A program made the translations under genes and the position numbers. From the NCBI GenBank assembly GCA_907165065.1, contig OU015525.1, positions 32,524,037-32,588,036 of the forward strand: a DNA stretch of 64,000 bases, written 5' to 3'. Below the pieces are notes generated by a model, which saw nothing but the letters and a program-made list of their open reading frames with translations, made no database searches and was not told where the DNA came from. This document shows positions 13,801-26,062 of this stretch, in pieces. This DNA is from Caprimulgus europaeus (Eukaryota; Chordata; Aves; Caprimulgiformes; Caprimulgidae). How positions within the stretch are numbered: the first letter of the stretch is position 1; the number at the start of each line of letters is the position of its first letter.

Positions 13801-14929
13801 GCGGCACAGAATGCACAATGCTGAATGCACTGTAGCTCCGGAAGCAAAGCGGAACTGTGTGTTAGTGCTAGTTTCTCCCAAGAAGGTATGATTCCTAGCA
13901 TGCCCACCTCAAACTGCTTCCCCCTGCCTGGGCCATAGATCTGTATGCTGAGACTTGGCAAAATCTAGTCTGTTGAAAAGGCTAAAAAATCTGTTATCTT
14001 TAATGTATGTTCTATTGTTTCTTTGTGTTGAGATAGTTTATAATAATAAACTAAAATAATAATAATGTTTGTTAAAGGTACTTCATGTATCAGGAATTCT
14101 TCAGTGACGTAGAAATCAAAAGAGTTGTCCAGACAAAAATAATGCAACATGATGAGGGATGAATGTAAAGGAAAAGCATAGGAGTCTAAGAATAAAATCA
14201 GTGACTCTTAAAGAATAAAATAAAGTTTTAATTTACAAAGCACAAGAAAAGAATCACCGAAAGGGTCCAAAAATCTAAGTAAGAGCAGGCACAAAGTGAT
14301 AGATCCATTACCTAGATCTGTTATTAAATAAGAAAGGAGATCAAGTAACAGATTTTCAAAAACTGATTCTTTACCTTGTACTTAATAAAAGAGATATATT
14401 GTGACCTGCTACTTCATAAAATTAATATTAGACAGGAAATAAGAGTGGAACCACAGCACAGAAAGAATAGCCTGAGGAATCTTAATAAAGATATGCTCAA
14501 GTGGCAAATCCTAATAAAATTTATCTTAGAATGACTGAAGAATTAGGCACCACTGATTTTATTTATTTATTTAATGTCCCAGAGGGTGAAAATAGCCAGC
14601 AAAATGGGTTTGTATGTGTGTTTATTCTTTTGTTAAGAGAATTATTGAAGCTCTCGGTTTTGATTCCAAATAAAGATTCAGGAATAAATAGTTTAGTAAG
14701 TAATCTGTATCTAAAAATATGCGAAAGAGAGATCTTAGAATAGCCCATATGGTTTGACATGACCTGCTCATGAGAAACCTCAATCTGTTTCTCCTCTTAG
14801 TAAGCTTCGTAAGAGGAAAACTTTAGGTACAATACAGCTTGATTTTAATAGTGTCTTTTTCCCTACATAAGAAAGCTGAGGAGGCATAGTATTGATACTA
14901 TCTCCAATAAATGCTGATATTATCAGCAT
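7878..14929. other. Presumed PEX2 intron, unique sequence with minor hairpins
   Basis: No gene is supported. Features seen are AT-rich unique sequence, poly-T runs near 8658 and 10092, a 13-bp-stem hairpin at 11684-11716, an A-rich run (13631-13657) and a slightly GC-richer patch with several CGs at about 13760-13950 that I do not recognise. Short open frames are consistent with chance. Confidence 0.45.
11684..11716. repeat. Perfect short inverted repeat (hairpin)
   Basis: TAAGAGGTTCT (11687-11697) and AGAACCTCTTA (11704-11714) are exact reverse complements around a 6-base loop. Two further G-C pairs extend the stem past a single bulged A. The hairpin is shorter than a typical microRNA precursor and there are no A/T-rich terminator features, so no function is assigned. 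Confidence 0.8.
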
Positions 14930-15690
14930 CAAGTTGAAAAATTGCCTTTATAGAGTAATTATCTATAGTACTCTGTCAAGATGAAAAGGCATTAATGAGT
15001 TGGATGATTGAAGAGAACATACACTTACAAAAGTTACTGATAATACTAAGCTGAAGATGGACTGAAAGTTTTTTGGGTTTTTTTGGGTTTTGGGGGGGGT
15101 TTTTTGTTTTTTTTTTCAATGTAATGTAAGATCTGAACCCGAAATGCTCTTGATGGATTTGGAGAGAATCTCTGAAATCAACAAGATGAAAAGCAATGCG
15201 GGCAAGTATGAAGCACTGTGTTTAAGAGGAAAAACTCAAATACATTAATACAAAAGAGGAAATAATTATTCAGATAGAAAAATGACAGAAAAAGATCAGA
15301 AGACAGAGTAGACCTCAAGGTAAATAAGTAACTATGCTGCTGGAAAGAAGTAAAGGTGTTTTTTTCTGGAGGATCATTCCAGACATGTTGTAGGAAAGAG
15401 GATGTTGTCATGTTTGGCAAATCTTCTATATGTAGTCAGTCCCCTCACTCTCCATTGTTAAAGTTTTCTCCTGTGGAATGAAATCCATTTTACTTGTAAT
15501 AAAGGTGCTTTAGCTTGAATATGAGAAAAAGATTCCTTGTAGTTATTAGGTTGATAAACACTAGAACAAACTACCTAGAGAAAGTGTGGAATCAGCTTTC
15601 TTGGCAGTTGAACATCTGTCAAGATATCCTTAAGTCTGTGTTCATCCTGAGTTAGGTAGTCTCTTGTGCTCCATTCCATCTCTGTGTAAG
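14930..15690 (+). mobile_element. Very old LINE (CR1/L3-like) remnant
   Basis: Scattered stretches resemble diverged CR1 3' sequence in order. They include a TTACTGATAATACTAAGCTG motif, which corresponds to the LADDTKL catalytic-box region, then GGGCAAGTATGAAGCACTG, and later TGATAAACACTAGAACAAACT and terminal-region-like text. Divergence is much greater than for the other copies, so the boundaries are approximate. A T/G-rich insertion (15069-15117) interrupts it. Confidence 0.45.
15069..15117 (+). repeat. T/G-rich simple tract with a canonical G-quadruplex pattern
   Basis: Runs of GGG (15075-15077), GGG (15085-15087) and eight G (15092-15099) are separated by 7 and 4 T, and poly-T follows. 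Split as G3-T7-G3-T4-G3-N2-G3 this fits the standard four-tract quadruplex rule. It is a low-complexity tract within an old LINE remnant; no function is evident. Confidence 0.6.
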
Positions 15691-16837
15691 TACAACGCTC
15701 ATACTACATGTTTTGTCTGCACAGAAGAGATTATCTAAAATAGTTAAATCATGAACTTAGTAAAGTGAATGGATCTGCTACTTCTTTCATTCTAAATGCA
15801 ATTTTAAGTTAAAGCAGAATGGAACAAAGGTCACTTTTGACTTAGTAAAATATATTTTTATTTGGCTTCCAAAAAGTGTTTTGACAAATCATACTTAAAA
15901 ATGGTTTTAAGCTTCTGCATATAATATAGGTCTGTCTGTCTTCTAATGATGATGCTGGAAAAGCAGTAACATTGAAACGGTAGAAATGCCTTGATTACTC
16001 ATCCACATTGGAATTGCCCTGTGGAAAAAATGGCACCCTAGAGGTTACTTGGATTTGTATATTTCTGCAGGCAAAGATAACAGACCTGTAAATTTAAATG
16101 TAGAATTTTTTGTGAGCAGAATTCATTGACAAATATGCCTGATGGTAATACATCTTACACTGATAGTCCCAGAAGAGGTCAATAATAATGCTTGTATTGA
16201 TAGCAGCAATGCAGGAGATGTTACTTGGTATTATAGCTAAAATCCATGTTATCCCCTTAATCATAATTACATTGACATTGACAGGCTGTTGACAATACTC
16301 ACATTACTATTGATAGATTTCTGTCAATAACATGTTTCCAAATAAAATATATTCATTCATAATTTGTACAATGCTCAATAACAGCCGTAACATATACCAG
16401 AAGAAATCCTCTTTCCCTGGTGATATATAATAATTTTGTTGCTATTGTTGCACAGTGTACTGTACAGGTGGGATTGTTTGTTTAGTAAAAAAAACAAAAC
16501 AAAACCAAAAAAAGACAAACTATAAGTTATTTAAGAAAGAAGCATGCTGTGTTGTTGTTGTTTTTTTTTTTTTTTCTGGGAGGCTTTTTTTTTTCTGTGC
16601 AATATCTGATGGTGTTAAGATCAAGGCAGAACCTTTGAAGTCTTTAATGTTTTGTCGTATTTATGTAACAAGTTAATCATACAGATTTTGTTACATATCT
16701 TCACCTGATTTTTGACTGTTCAATTCTGATCATATAAGCTATATGAATATAATTTTTAAGTAACTTGCCAGTTAACAGCCATGGCCTATGGTAAATTTTC
16801 AGAAAATTAGCTAATTTAGGGCATTGTTTGGTCAGGT
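15691..16837. other. Presumed PEX2 intron, unassigned
   Basis: AT-rich sequence with A-rich (16488-16516) and T-rich (16560-16594) low-complexity runs. No gene or recognisable repeat was found. Confidence 0.45.
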
Positions 16838-17510
16838 TTTAAGAATCTCCAAGAATGGAGATTTCACGGTCCCTCTAGAGAAACTCTTCCAGTTTCCTAA
16901 TGTCCAGTTGGAATTTGGCATTTAGCAACTTAGAACCAGTTGCCTCTCTTACACTGCATCTCACAGAAAGGTTTGACTTAATCTTCTCTGTAACCTTTAG
17001 GTAGTAGAAGATTACTACTGGATCACTTCTTAGCTGCCTTGTCTTCAAGTTGAACAATCCAAGTTCCTTCAATCTCTCCTCATGTGTCAGGTGTTGGGGC
17101 TCCCTAATTATATTAGTGACTGGACTCTTTTCAGTTTGTTGACATTTATTTTGTACTATTGATAGAAAAGAAACAAAGCCAGATGTAGTATCCCAGGTAT
17201 AGACTCACCAATGCCAAGTAGAGGAGAATAAGCACATCCTTCAGTTTGCTAGCTATGCGCATGGTAGCGCACTCCAGTAGGCATTATTGCTGCAAGGATG
17301 CCCTGGTGACTTGTGTTCAGCTTGCTGCCTACCAGAATCCTCAGGTCCTTTTTTGCAAAGCAGCTTTGCAGTCAGTCAGCTCCCAACCTGTAGTGATCCT
17401 GGGCTTTCCTGTGTATTTCATGATCCTTCATAATCCTGTGTATTTGACACATTTTCCTTGAACTTCAGAAGGTTCCTGATGACCTCTTTCTTCCTTGCTG
17501 AGGTATCTTT
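16838..17510 (-). mobile_element. Diverged CR1 LINE fragment (minus strand)
   Basis: The minus-strand translation of 16875-17072 reads KELGLFNLKTRQLRSDPVV...YLK, the CR1 ORF2 C-terminal signature (LRELGLFSLEKRRLRGDLI in younger copies). Continuing to higher coordinates, the sequence aligns in order with the same CR1 region as the copy at 576-1640 (YQNPQVLFCKAALQSV on the + strand against [16 protein letters not shown] there). The octamer tail is missing and divergence is high, so this is an old, dead copy. Confidence 0.8.
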
Positions 17511-19711
17511 AAATAATCTGGCTATACTGGTGGAAAAAAATCTGCATGTGTTTAGCCTGCCTTATTTATGATAAATCTACAACAGCAATTTCTCATAGCA
17601 CCTGGGATAATGGAAGACAGCTGGAGAAGATGATTGAACTGATGTTGGAAAATAGTAGATGGATCAAAGAAGCTGTTTGATAAGATGTCCATTTTTAATA
17701 ACTTGAGTTTTGAAAGGGGATTTTGTGTATTGGGAATTGTGTAGAACACTAGTAGGAGGGTAACTGAAATGAGTAGAATGTAGTGAAATGAGTAGAAGGC
17801 ACTGGGGTATTCCCAGAAGTGAAGACGACAGTTGACTTTTAGGGGTTATGATTGAATAGCACTAAACCAGAGCCAAACAGGTTCCAGAGCAGATGGTTAT
17901 TGGAGGCTGTGGTTCCTGAAATGTTGGTGGGATGAAAAGGTGAAGGGTAGGAGGGCAGATAATCATTGGAGCTGGAGTTTTCGAAGTGATGCTGCAGGTT
18001 CCAGTAGGGGTTTAATTGATCCTTTGATCACAAAGTGGAGGAGGTGAGTTATTGTGGTGATACTGGATAATGCTTTTCAGTAACTCTTCCTGTGCCTCAA
18101 TGCTTACTACAGAAAAGACAGAAGTGTGAGTGAGATAGGTTTGGGTGTAGTGCCTTTATATACCCCTGTATACTAATTTATCTGGCCAGTGTGGGTTGAT
18201 GCAGTGAACCCCATAGCTGTTTGCCCAGAGGAGGTGGACTTCTACTAACTTCAGCCATATTTTGCATGCTAGAAAGGAAGGAGGAGTTTAAAGAAACCAA
18301 GTGGAGCTATTGTATGCCCTACCCATGTAGTCAGTCTTAGCTAATTGGAAACTACTGCTGTACAGCATACATTAAGGAAAAAAAAAATCATATGTCCTGT
18401 TAGCATGGCATATTTTCCTTATAGACATGACCAATTATAGTAGGAGCGCTACAAATAATGTTTTATACTGGGTTTTAAAACTTTTGGTGCACTTTGTTTC
18501 AGCAAATGGTTATTGGTCATCATTAAGCCACCATTCCCATATAGGAACTTACATGGCATATTTTATTAAAAGCAGTGTTGTGTGATAGCAGGTTTTCCCC
18601 TTATGAATAAGGATTTGAAGTACCACCTTCTGTACTTTCTTCAGAAGTCTGTTGACCCTTGCTTGTCTGTTATACAAAGAATCTGGTTTAGAAAGTGAAA
18701 TAATGTTGCATTCTACCTGAAATATACCCCTTCTAAATCACTTTGGTTTTTTTATATCGACAAAAGGAACCAAAAATCAGTTACCCCACAATTTTGCATT
18801 ACTGAGGCATTGTCCATATTTTAGAATTTATTGCATTTTCTTAGTCACAGAATTCTAGATACAATAACATCTGATACAAGTAATTTTGAAAAGTATTTTT
18901 ATTTTTCTCTGTAAGGCTTGAACAAGGAGAGTATACATTTGTTGAAGTTGCTAGTACATATTAGTCACCTTGCCAGGAAATTTGTTGTACGACAAATAGC
19001 ACAATCCCGCACCTGTCAAAAGACTCCAGAAAATGCATTCAGTGATGTACTGTGTGATGATTTATGTCTGAATGCTGAATATTTCTTTAATCTCATGTAA
19101 TGATTCTTCTCTAAATAAAACAAATCACTCCTTTTATTTAGCACGTTTTATCATTCCCACCCTAATTTTCATCCATATCTTTCTGTATGTAGTCTTTAAA
19201 TTTGTTAGTATTTCTAAGATTTTTACTTTCAGCTGCAACTACTGAAGTATTCATATGCCAATATTTTCTACCCACCTCATTGTTTTCTTCTAGATTTTAG
19301 TTGGTATGTTCCCTATTTCTCCATAAACACCATATAGTTTTACAATTCTTGTTTCTTATTTTCTAAAGTCTTGTTGAATATTACAGTTATGCCCAGCATT
19401 TTTTTTTTTTAATTTATACAGTGAAATATTAAATTCTGTGCAGTTTTCTAAATATCTGGAATGTGTTAAACACTTCTCTATAACAAAATATAAATGTTTG
19501 TGAGAAATAATCCAATTATTTTGAGATTAAATTTTATACTGTTAATGTAATGTTCCCTGAAAGAACTTGCAGCATATTTATAGCATATTAATATACCATT
19601 CTGAAGAAGCATTTTTGTTATTTCTTGTTTACTACTGGTATACTACAACTTTGTTATCTTTAATAAGAATAATGCTCCATTATACTAAAATCTATTTGTG
19701 TTTATTCCTAG
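17511..19711. other. End of presumed PEX2 intron, unassigned
   Basis: Unique AT-rich sequence immediately upstream of the PEX2 coding exon, ending with the splice acceptor at 19710-19711. No further exon is convincingly visible. Confidence 0.45.
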
Positions 19712-19730
19712 AAATTTTTTTTGTGAAGAA
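19712..19730 (+). other. PEX2: End of PEX2 5'UTR and start of coding exon (splice acceptor at 19710-19711)
   Basis: A pyrimidine-rich run, TTTATTCCTAG, ends with AG at 19710-19711, only 19 bases before the PEX2 ATG. This is a good 3' splice site, so the coding exon probably begins at 19712 and the rest of the 5'UTR is spliced from upstream. Vertebrate PEX2 genes characteristically have non-coding first exon(s) and a single coding exon. The exact exon boundary is inferred; transcript reads would settle it. Confidence 0.7.
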
Positions 19731-20645
19731 ATGGCTTCCAGCATTGGAAATGAAAACAGTGTGAATCCTGTGCTCAGAATAAGTCAACTTGATGCTCTTG
19801 AACTGAACAAAGCCCTGGAACAACTCGTGTGGTCCCAGTTTACCAGCTGTTTTCATGGATTTAAACCAGGGGTGTTGGCTCATTTTGAACCAGAAGTAAA
19901 AGCATTTTTATGGCTTATATTATGGAGATTCACTATCTATTCCAAGAATGCAACTGTAGGACAGGCTATTCTGAATATTCAATACAAGAATAACTTATCT
20001 CAGACAGAGAAATACCAACCTCTGAGCAAACACCAGAAGTTATGGTATCTTATTTTCACTGTTGGTGGAAGGTGGTTGGAAGAAAGATGTTATGATTTAT
20101 TTAGCAATCGTCAACTGCAGTCTTTCTGCAAAATTAAGCATTATATTAACTTTGGAGCTGGACTTCTGAAACTTTTTGGACTTGTAAATTTTCTGATTTT
20201 TCTTCAGAAAGGAACATTTGCAACACTTACAGAACGCATTCTAGGAATTAGGTCAGTTTTTTGCAAGCCACAAAGTGTTCGTCAGGTAGGATTTGAATAC
20301 ATGAACAGGGAGCTCTTATGGCATGGCTTTGCTGAATTTCTGATCTATCTGCTACCACTCATTAATGTACAGAAACTAAAACTAAAGGTTTCTTCTTGGT
20401 GTTTGCCTATTGCACGCCTTTCCAATAGTGAAAACACATTAGCAGCTCACTGTAAGGAATGTTCACTATGTGGTGAATGGCCTACCATGCCTCATACCAT
20501 AGGTTGTTCCCATGTTTTTTGTTACTATTGTATTAAAAGTAATTATTTATCTGATATGTATTTTACATGTCCTAAATGTGGCTCAGAGGTACACAATGTC
20601 CAACCACTGAAATATAAAATTGAAATGACAGAATTGTATGCCTGA
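19731..20645 (+). CDS. PEX2: Peroxisome biogenesis factor 2 (RING-finger peroxin), 304 aa
   Basis: PEX2 is an integral peroxisomal membrane protein. With PEX10 and PEX12 it forms the RING ubiquitin-ligase/retrotranslocation complex that ubiquitinates the import receptor PEX5 so it can be recycled. Seen here: an uninterrupted 304-codon frame (human PEX2 is 305 aa). The N-terminal part includes the family-like stretch [15 protein letters not shown]. Hydrophobic segments lie at about residues 57-70, 140-158 and 199-212. The C-terminal C3HC4 RING has its ligands intact: C244, C247, C259, H261, C264, C267, C280 and C283. The start is the ATG at 19731, with a purine at -3 and G at +4. The open frame extends upstream only into sequence before a splice acceptor and lacks an earlier in-frame ATG. 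The whole CDS is in one exon, as in other vertebrates. No frameshift or missing key residue was seen, so it appears functional. Identification is very confident. Confidence 0.97.
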   Translation: MASSIGNENSVNPVLRISQLDALELNKALEQLVWSQFTSCFHGFKPGVLAHFEPEVKAFLWLILWRFTIYSKNATVGQAILNIQYKNNLSQTEKYQPLSKHQKLWYLIFTVGGRWLEERCYDLFSNRQLQSFCKIKHYINFGAGLLKLFGLVNFLIFLQKGTFATLTERILGIRSVFCKPQSVRQVGFEYMNRELLWHGFAEFLIYLLPLINVQKLKLKVSSWCLPIARLSNSENTLAAHCKECSLCGEWPTMPHTIGCSHVFCYYCIKSNYLSDMYFTCPKCGSEVHNVQPLKYKIEMTELYA

Positions 20646-23600
20646 TAGGAGGTTAATTTGTTTTTATACTATACATGAAACATTATGTTGCAGAGATTAA
20701 TGGAAAAAAATCAGAAATTATTGTAAACAGTCAGTTTAAAGACAGTTTTGGAAACTATAAGTTGTTGTAACACATTTCTTTACTGGTTTGTTTTTTATTG
20801 AGTAACAGTGCCAACTTGCCTCTCTGAAGGAAAGAAAAGAGTTCACTAGCTCTTCTACTCTGACTAATTGATCCCAGTTTGGTCCCCTGTGTTGTCAAGC
20901 CTTTCCTTAGATCCAGAGTGTCAGCTTGTCACTTCCTAACTGCATACTATATACTTCCTTCAAAGATAGAGATGATGCTTTACCCATTTTGTGGATTTTC
21001 TCAACCTTTTTGTAAAAGATTCTGCCAATTACCAACTTAGCTAGTAGATTAATTTAGTGGGAAAGTCATCCATGTCATGCCTAAAGAATAGTTTTAAATT
21101 TGAATTCCCAATACAATATTCCACTGCAAAAAGGAAAGATGTAAGATGAATTGTCATCTCAGCAGATTATTAATAGTTTTCATCATATTCAACCACCATA
21201 ACAGGACATACTCTTTCTCTAACTCAGAATTGCTCTCTTTATCAATAGACCATAAGCTTTAAGTGATCCATCTGGTAGATAGACAGATACTTCATAGTTA
21301 ACATGTGCTTCCAGGAGATAAAACAACTTCCTGTGCAAATACAGTGCATCTTCTAGACCTTCATGAGATGACTGAACTCATTTTTTCACTCAGCTATATG
21401 TCTGTGATCTTCAGTGACGTATGTATGACCACCTCCCACTTCTTCCCTATAAAGCTGAGTGACACAGTACATTATCCATGGGAATGTGGCAGCTGCCCAA
21501 GGTAATCCACATTCTTCTGAGATAGAGACACTGGAGAAAACTGCTTGCTCACAAGATGCTGTCTCTGGGACTTCCATTCTTCTTTTTTTGGTGTGGTCAG
21601 GGTGAGTGCCAAACCTCACTAATAGCTCCCTACCACACAGAGAAAAGATCAAACACAGTTATGTGCATGTGGACCTATTACAAAAATAGGTAACTCTTCC
21701 TGTTTTTTACTATTACTATTTGCTTTCTCTGGCTTTGCCATGTTTGATTATTCCCTGTTTTAACATTTTAATCATTTATTCTCTGACCTGGTTTTATATG
21801 ATTTATTATTTTTTTCAAAATTGCAGTCCTTTTTTAACAGGAAGTCTTACCCAAAAGTGTCTCATTAACACAAAAATACATTGTATCCTTTTTTGTCTCT
21901 TAAATCAAATTCTCAAAAACTTACACAGTTAAATTGAGTAAATCTCTTTATGATGGCTGTGTTCTTGATTGGCTATCATCAATAGTCAGTCCCAAAAATA
22001 GTATGGTAACAACTGATCCAATATCTTTGATCTACTTTTATGAAATGGTTTATTACATTCTTCAGTGTCTGATTAAAACAACCCACCAGCCTATTTGTTT
22101 GAAGATCTTAAATTCTAGGTTTTGATCTTTAGTGACACACAACGCTTTCATCTGATGCAATTAAATATAGTTAGCGGGTTCATATCTTTGGGCAGCCCAA
22201 AACTTCATTAATCCTGTTACTGTTCTGTGAGTCAACAGAGACTTCAGAGCAACTGCTTGCAGATACTGTGCCGCAGTGTATTATTTGCCATCAGATGCGT
22301 GTGTCAGAAGCCTGCCAAATTTCTGTTACTTGCAGTTGGAATGTGAACCAGCAGGTACAAATCTGTCTTTATTAGAAGTATCAAAACTGGCAACTCTGTT
22401 GGTCCTAAAGTGCTTCTGTCTGAATCGCCCCTCCACATCACATAATAGCTCTTGCCAAAGGAATGTATTAGCAATCATGACTTTGAGGTGGTCTAATGTC
22501 TCCAGAAAGGATCATCAGCATTCCTGCTACTTCTCTGTCTTTAATTAAGACTTGTACACTAACAATGTTTGTATTTTATAATCATAGCAGACCTTTGTTT
22601 CCTGTGGACTCTTCATTCCTTATGAAGTTATAGTGCAGTATTGTTTCAAAGAGCATGGATTTTCTATATTGGACTCTGTTAGGTATCATGTTCTTCTTAT
22701 GCAGGAGTTAATTTCTTTCATATTTAGCAATGTTTCTTTTTTCCTGAATATTTAAAGAATGTTATTTTCCCTTTCGATTCCACCTCTCTGTCCTGCTGTT
22801 TGACTGACCTAAGCTGTATGAATTTCCCGAGGTTTGTTTTGACTCTTGCAGCTTCATGTAGGTGAAATCCTAGTAAAATATATACTGTTTTTCATCCTTG
22901 TTACGGTATCAGTACAAAACCTGTTTCCAGAAGTTTTGTATGTCTATTGTACAGCTATTTTCTGCTGACTGTGCTATATTGCACTTGGCTTCACTGTTTT
23001 TCTTGAGTTGCACTTTTGATACTTAACTTATGATGGCTTTTTATACAAAAGCATTGGCCTTCTACTATAGTACCTCATCATCAATGTGTTAGGTTTGTAG
23101 CCCATAGCACTGACTGAGTTTGTAAGGTCTGTTTTATGGCATAAATAAGCAGTTTGCATTACCCTGAGATCTTGGATCCTAAGGTGGGACTTCAATTCTT
23201 TTATTTTCCATGCAAATAAGCAGGTACAATGCATTTCACAGAAATGGATTTGGGAAGAGACTGGTTCCTTTTCTCAGATACGGGGTTTTGTTTGGTTTTT
23301 GGGTTTTGTTTGTTTGGTTTTTTAATCTACCATGTGGTGAAACCTTTGCTCATTTGTAGTCACAACTCGGACTGACAAGACCAAAGTTTCAAATGCATAT
23401 TGAAAAACTACTTGCTACCAGGTTAGCTTTTTAGGGCTCTGAAATCGGTGCTCAGCAGCTTCTTTACAGCACTGTAAAATTAAAAATATACCTTTTTTAT
23501 ATTGTAATTCAGTTTTGTTATTTCTTGTGATATATGAACTGCAGAAAAGTCTTACTTTAAGATATTGCAGACAAATGTTAGATAATTTGCAGACTAATCA

Positions 23601-25294
23601 AAGGAAAATTAATTTTATATACTAATTGCATTAATAATTTGCCCTCATAAGCATTATATTTTCAGGTTAAAACTGTATTGTGACAAAGGACTAAAATACA
23701 TCTGGTGATTCTTCCTGCAACAGAGGGAATAAAATTTATTTTGGAATGTTAATCTCTTCGGTCATTTTCTCTAAAAAAGAGGTTTTTAGTGTTCAGCTAC
23801 CATGAGAATGTACTTCTGAGCAGTCATATGTGCATCAATGAAAAGGATAAATGCCTAGAATTTAAGAAAGCTAAAGGACCAGAACTCTTATTCAGTCTTG
23901 GATGGGAGTTACACCCCTGCATTAACACTTATTTGTGCTTTGTTGTTTGTCTTTGTGCTATGACAACATTCTCTATCAGAAATCAAAAAATTAAGCCATA
24001 ACTGAAACAGACTAATCATGTTAATATATTAGAAAACTTTTTATCTCTTCATTTGAAAGGTAATTACCAGTTGTCACAGGGTGTGATTTTGGAGGCGTTT
24101 GGATTAAAGCAGACAAGAGAATGGCAATTCCTTGCTTCCACAGACCACCATTGCATCAACTCTTTGTGCTTTAGGAGAGGTTTTGTTTGAGTAATGTTAT
24201 GGAAGACTTAAAAGCAAGAGTTTCAATATTCTGTAAAATAAATGACAGGGATACCATCCAATTTCTGCATTATCTGGAAATACTTTTTTTATTTTTCCAT
24301 AAACATGGAGATGTGATGGGCAAGGATTATCTGGACAAACCAGTGAAGAGATGTTAAGAAATACGAAATAAATATATTTTCTAAATACAATACAATGAAT
24401 TGTCCTTATTTGAGAACATTACTACAATTGTTATCTGGGATATATCATTCTTATAAAAAACAAGTTTTCAACAAATAAAAGATAATTTCTTAACAGGAGA
24501 TTCGAAGGCTTACTTTTATACAACCAGACACTAGGGAGCAGTTTCAGAATGGTGCTTCATACCTTTTGAGCGTCAACCCCTTGTGCGTTGCTAGGAAAAA
24601 CTCAGTAGAACTGATCAGGTGGCTTACAGCTGAGTGGCTTCCGCTTCCCAATAAGGTTTTCCATGTTGTCACCATCAAAACATCCACCTAAATTGTTACT
24701 GCAGTCTTAATAGTTTCTAGCATTCCAGGAGAGCCCACTTCCAGAGCAGGATCTGACACAGGCCTAGCAAGGTAACCAAATAGATGACATTCAAGCAAAA
24801 GATCCCTCTCATGCTGGGGCACTAGGACCAGATGACTAGGCAAACATGCACAGAGATACTTATAGGGCTTCTGCTAAGGCCAAGTAGTGATCTTTTCTCT
24901 GGAGCACACCTGGGGGTTTGTATCTCTGTTTAAACTTCACTGCACACACAATACAGGCCCATTTAATATAGGAGGTTTGGGCAAACTTGTGCAACAGCAA
25001 GTACAGGTAGTTCTAGATCTTGCAGGCAGTTTTTAATAAGTACAAAATCCCTAGTTGCATGCTTCTCTGATCTTGAGTCTACTTAGAGAACAGACTGGTG
25101 GAAAGTACATTAAATTTGTCCAGTGCTACCATTCATTTCAAAGGAATCAGCCTGCTTTCAGGGAGATATTTCAAGGGTATTTCAGGGAACAAAAAGTTGT
25201 CAGTCTGGTAACTGCTCTGCATTGTGCTATGTTGGAAGAGCTGTAACAGAGAACAGATCATAACATTTTGGAGTAGCCTGGGAGAGACTGACTT
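20646..25294. other. PEX2 3'UTR and downstream intergenic sequence
   Basis: The first part must include the PEX2 3'UTR, but its end is uncertain (no AATAAA until 23728). No other gene is seen. The G/T-rich run at about 23281-23325 is low complexity. The segment at 22140-22300 is somewhat more complex, with several CGs, and is unassigned. Short open frames lack recognisable features. Confidence 0.45.
22072..22077 (+). terminator. Candidate variant polyadenylation signal (ATTAAA) for PEX2
   Basis: From the PEX2 stop codon no AATAAA occurs until 23728. Between them, the common variant ATTAAA occurs here, with another at about 22162 and a weak TATAAA near 21448. Any of these, or an AATAAA-independent site, could end the PEX2 mRNA. 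This is a weak positional call only. Confidence 0.25.
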
Positions 25295-26062
25295 TCTCCT
25301 CTTCCCTCTCCTCTTCCCTCTCCTCTTCCCTCTCCTCTTCCCTCTCCTCTTCCCTCTCCTCTTCCCTCTCCTCTTCCCTCTCCTCTTCCCTCTCCTCTTC
25401 CCTCTCCTCTTCCCTCTCCTCTTCCCTCTCCTCTTCCCTCTCCTCTTCCCTCTCCTCTTCCCTCTCCTCTTCCCTCTCCTCTTCCCTCTCCTCTTCCCTC
25501 TCCTCTTCCCTCTCCTCTTCCCTCTCCTCTTCCCTCTCCTCTTCCCTCTCCTCTTCCCTCTCCTCTTCCCTCTCCTCTTCCCTCTCCTCTTCCCTCTCCT
25601 CTTCCCTCTCCTCTTCCCTCTCCTCTTCCCTCTCCTCTTCCCTCTCCTCTTCCCTCTCCTCTTCCCTCTCCTCTTCCCTCTCCTCTTCCCTCTCCTCTTC
25701 CCTCTCCTCTTCCCTCTCCTCTTCCCTCTCCTCTTCCCTCTCCTCTTCCCTCTCCTCTTCCCTCTCCTCTTCCCTCTCCTCTTCCCTCTCCTCTTCCCTC
25801 TCCTCTTCCCTCTCCTCTTCCCTCTCCTCTTCCCTCTCCTCTTCCCTCTCCTCTTCCCTCTCCTCTTCCCTCTCCTCTTCCCTCTCCTCTTCCCTCTCCT
25901 CTTCCCTCTCCTCTTCCCTCTCCTCTTCCCTCTCCTCTTCCCTCTCCTCTTCCCTCTCCTCTTCCCTCTCCTCTTCCCTCTCCTCTTCCCTCTCCTCTTC
26001 CCTCTCCTCTTCCCTCTCCTCTTCCCTCTCCTCTTCCCTCTCCTCTTCCCTCTCCTCTTCCC
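25295..26062. repeat. Perfect 12-bp polypyrimidine minisatellite, 64 tandem copies
   Basis: The unit TCTCCTCTTCCC is repeated head-to-tail over 768 bp, giving 64 whole units with no substitution that I can see. One strand is all C/T and the other all G/A. There are no stop codons in either strand, so it produces long spurious open frames: (Leu-Leu-Phe-Pro)n on the + strand and (Gly-Glu-Gly-Arg)n on the - strand. Pure purine/pyrimidine arrays can adopt triplex (H-DNA) structures, and the G-rich strand could also form G-rich folds. The perfect homogeneity implies recent expansion or a consensus/assembly collapse. The copy number in the living genome may differ from that shown. Confidence 0.98.

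Noticed and set aside
19698..19730. Earlier PEX2 start giving an 11-residue N-terminal extension
   Set aside because: That frame starts with GTG and crosses a splice acceptor at 19711. The ATG at 19731 gives the length expected for the family.
25295..26062. CRISPR array
   Set aside because: The units are contiguous with no spacers, and this is a vertebrate genome.
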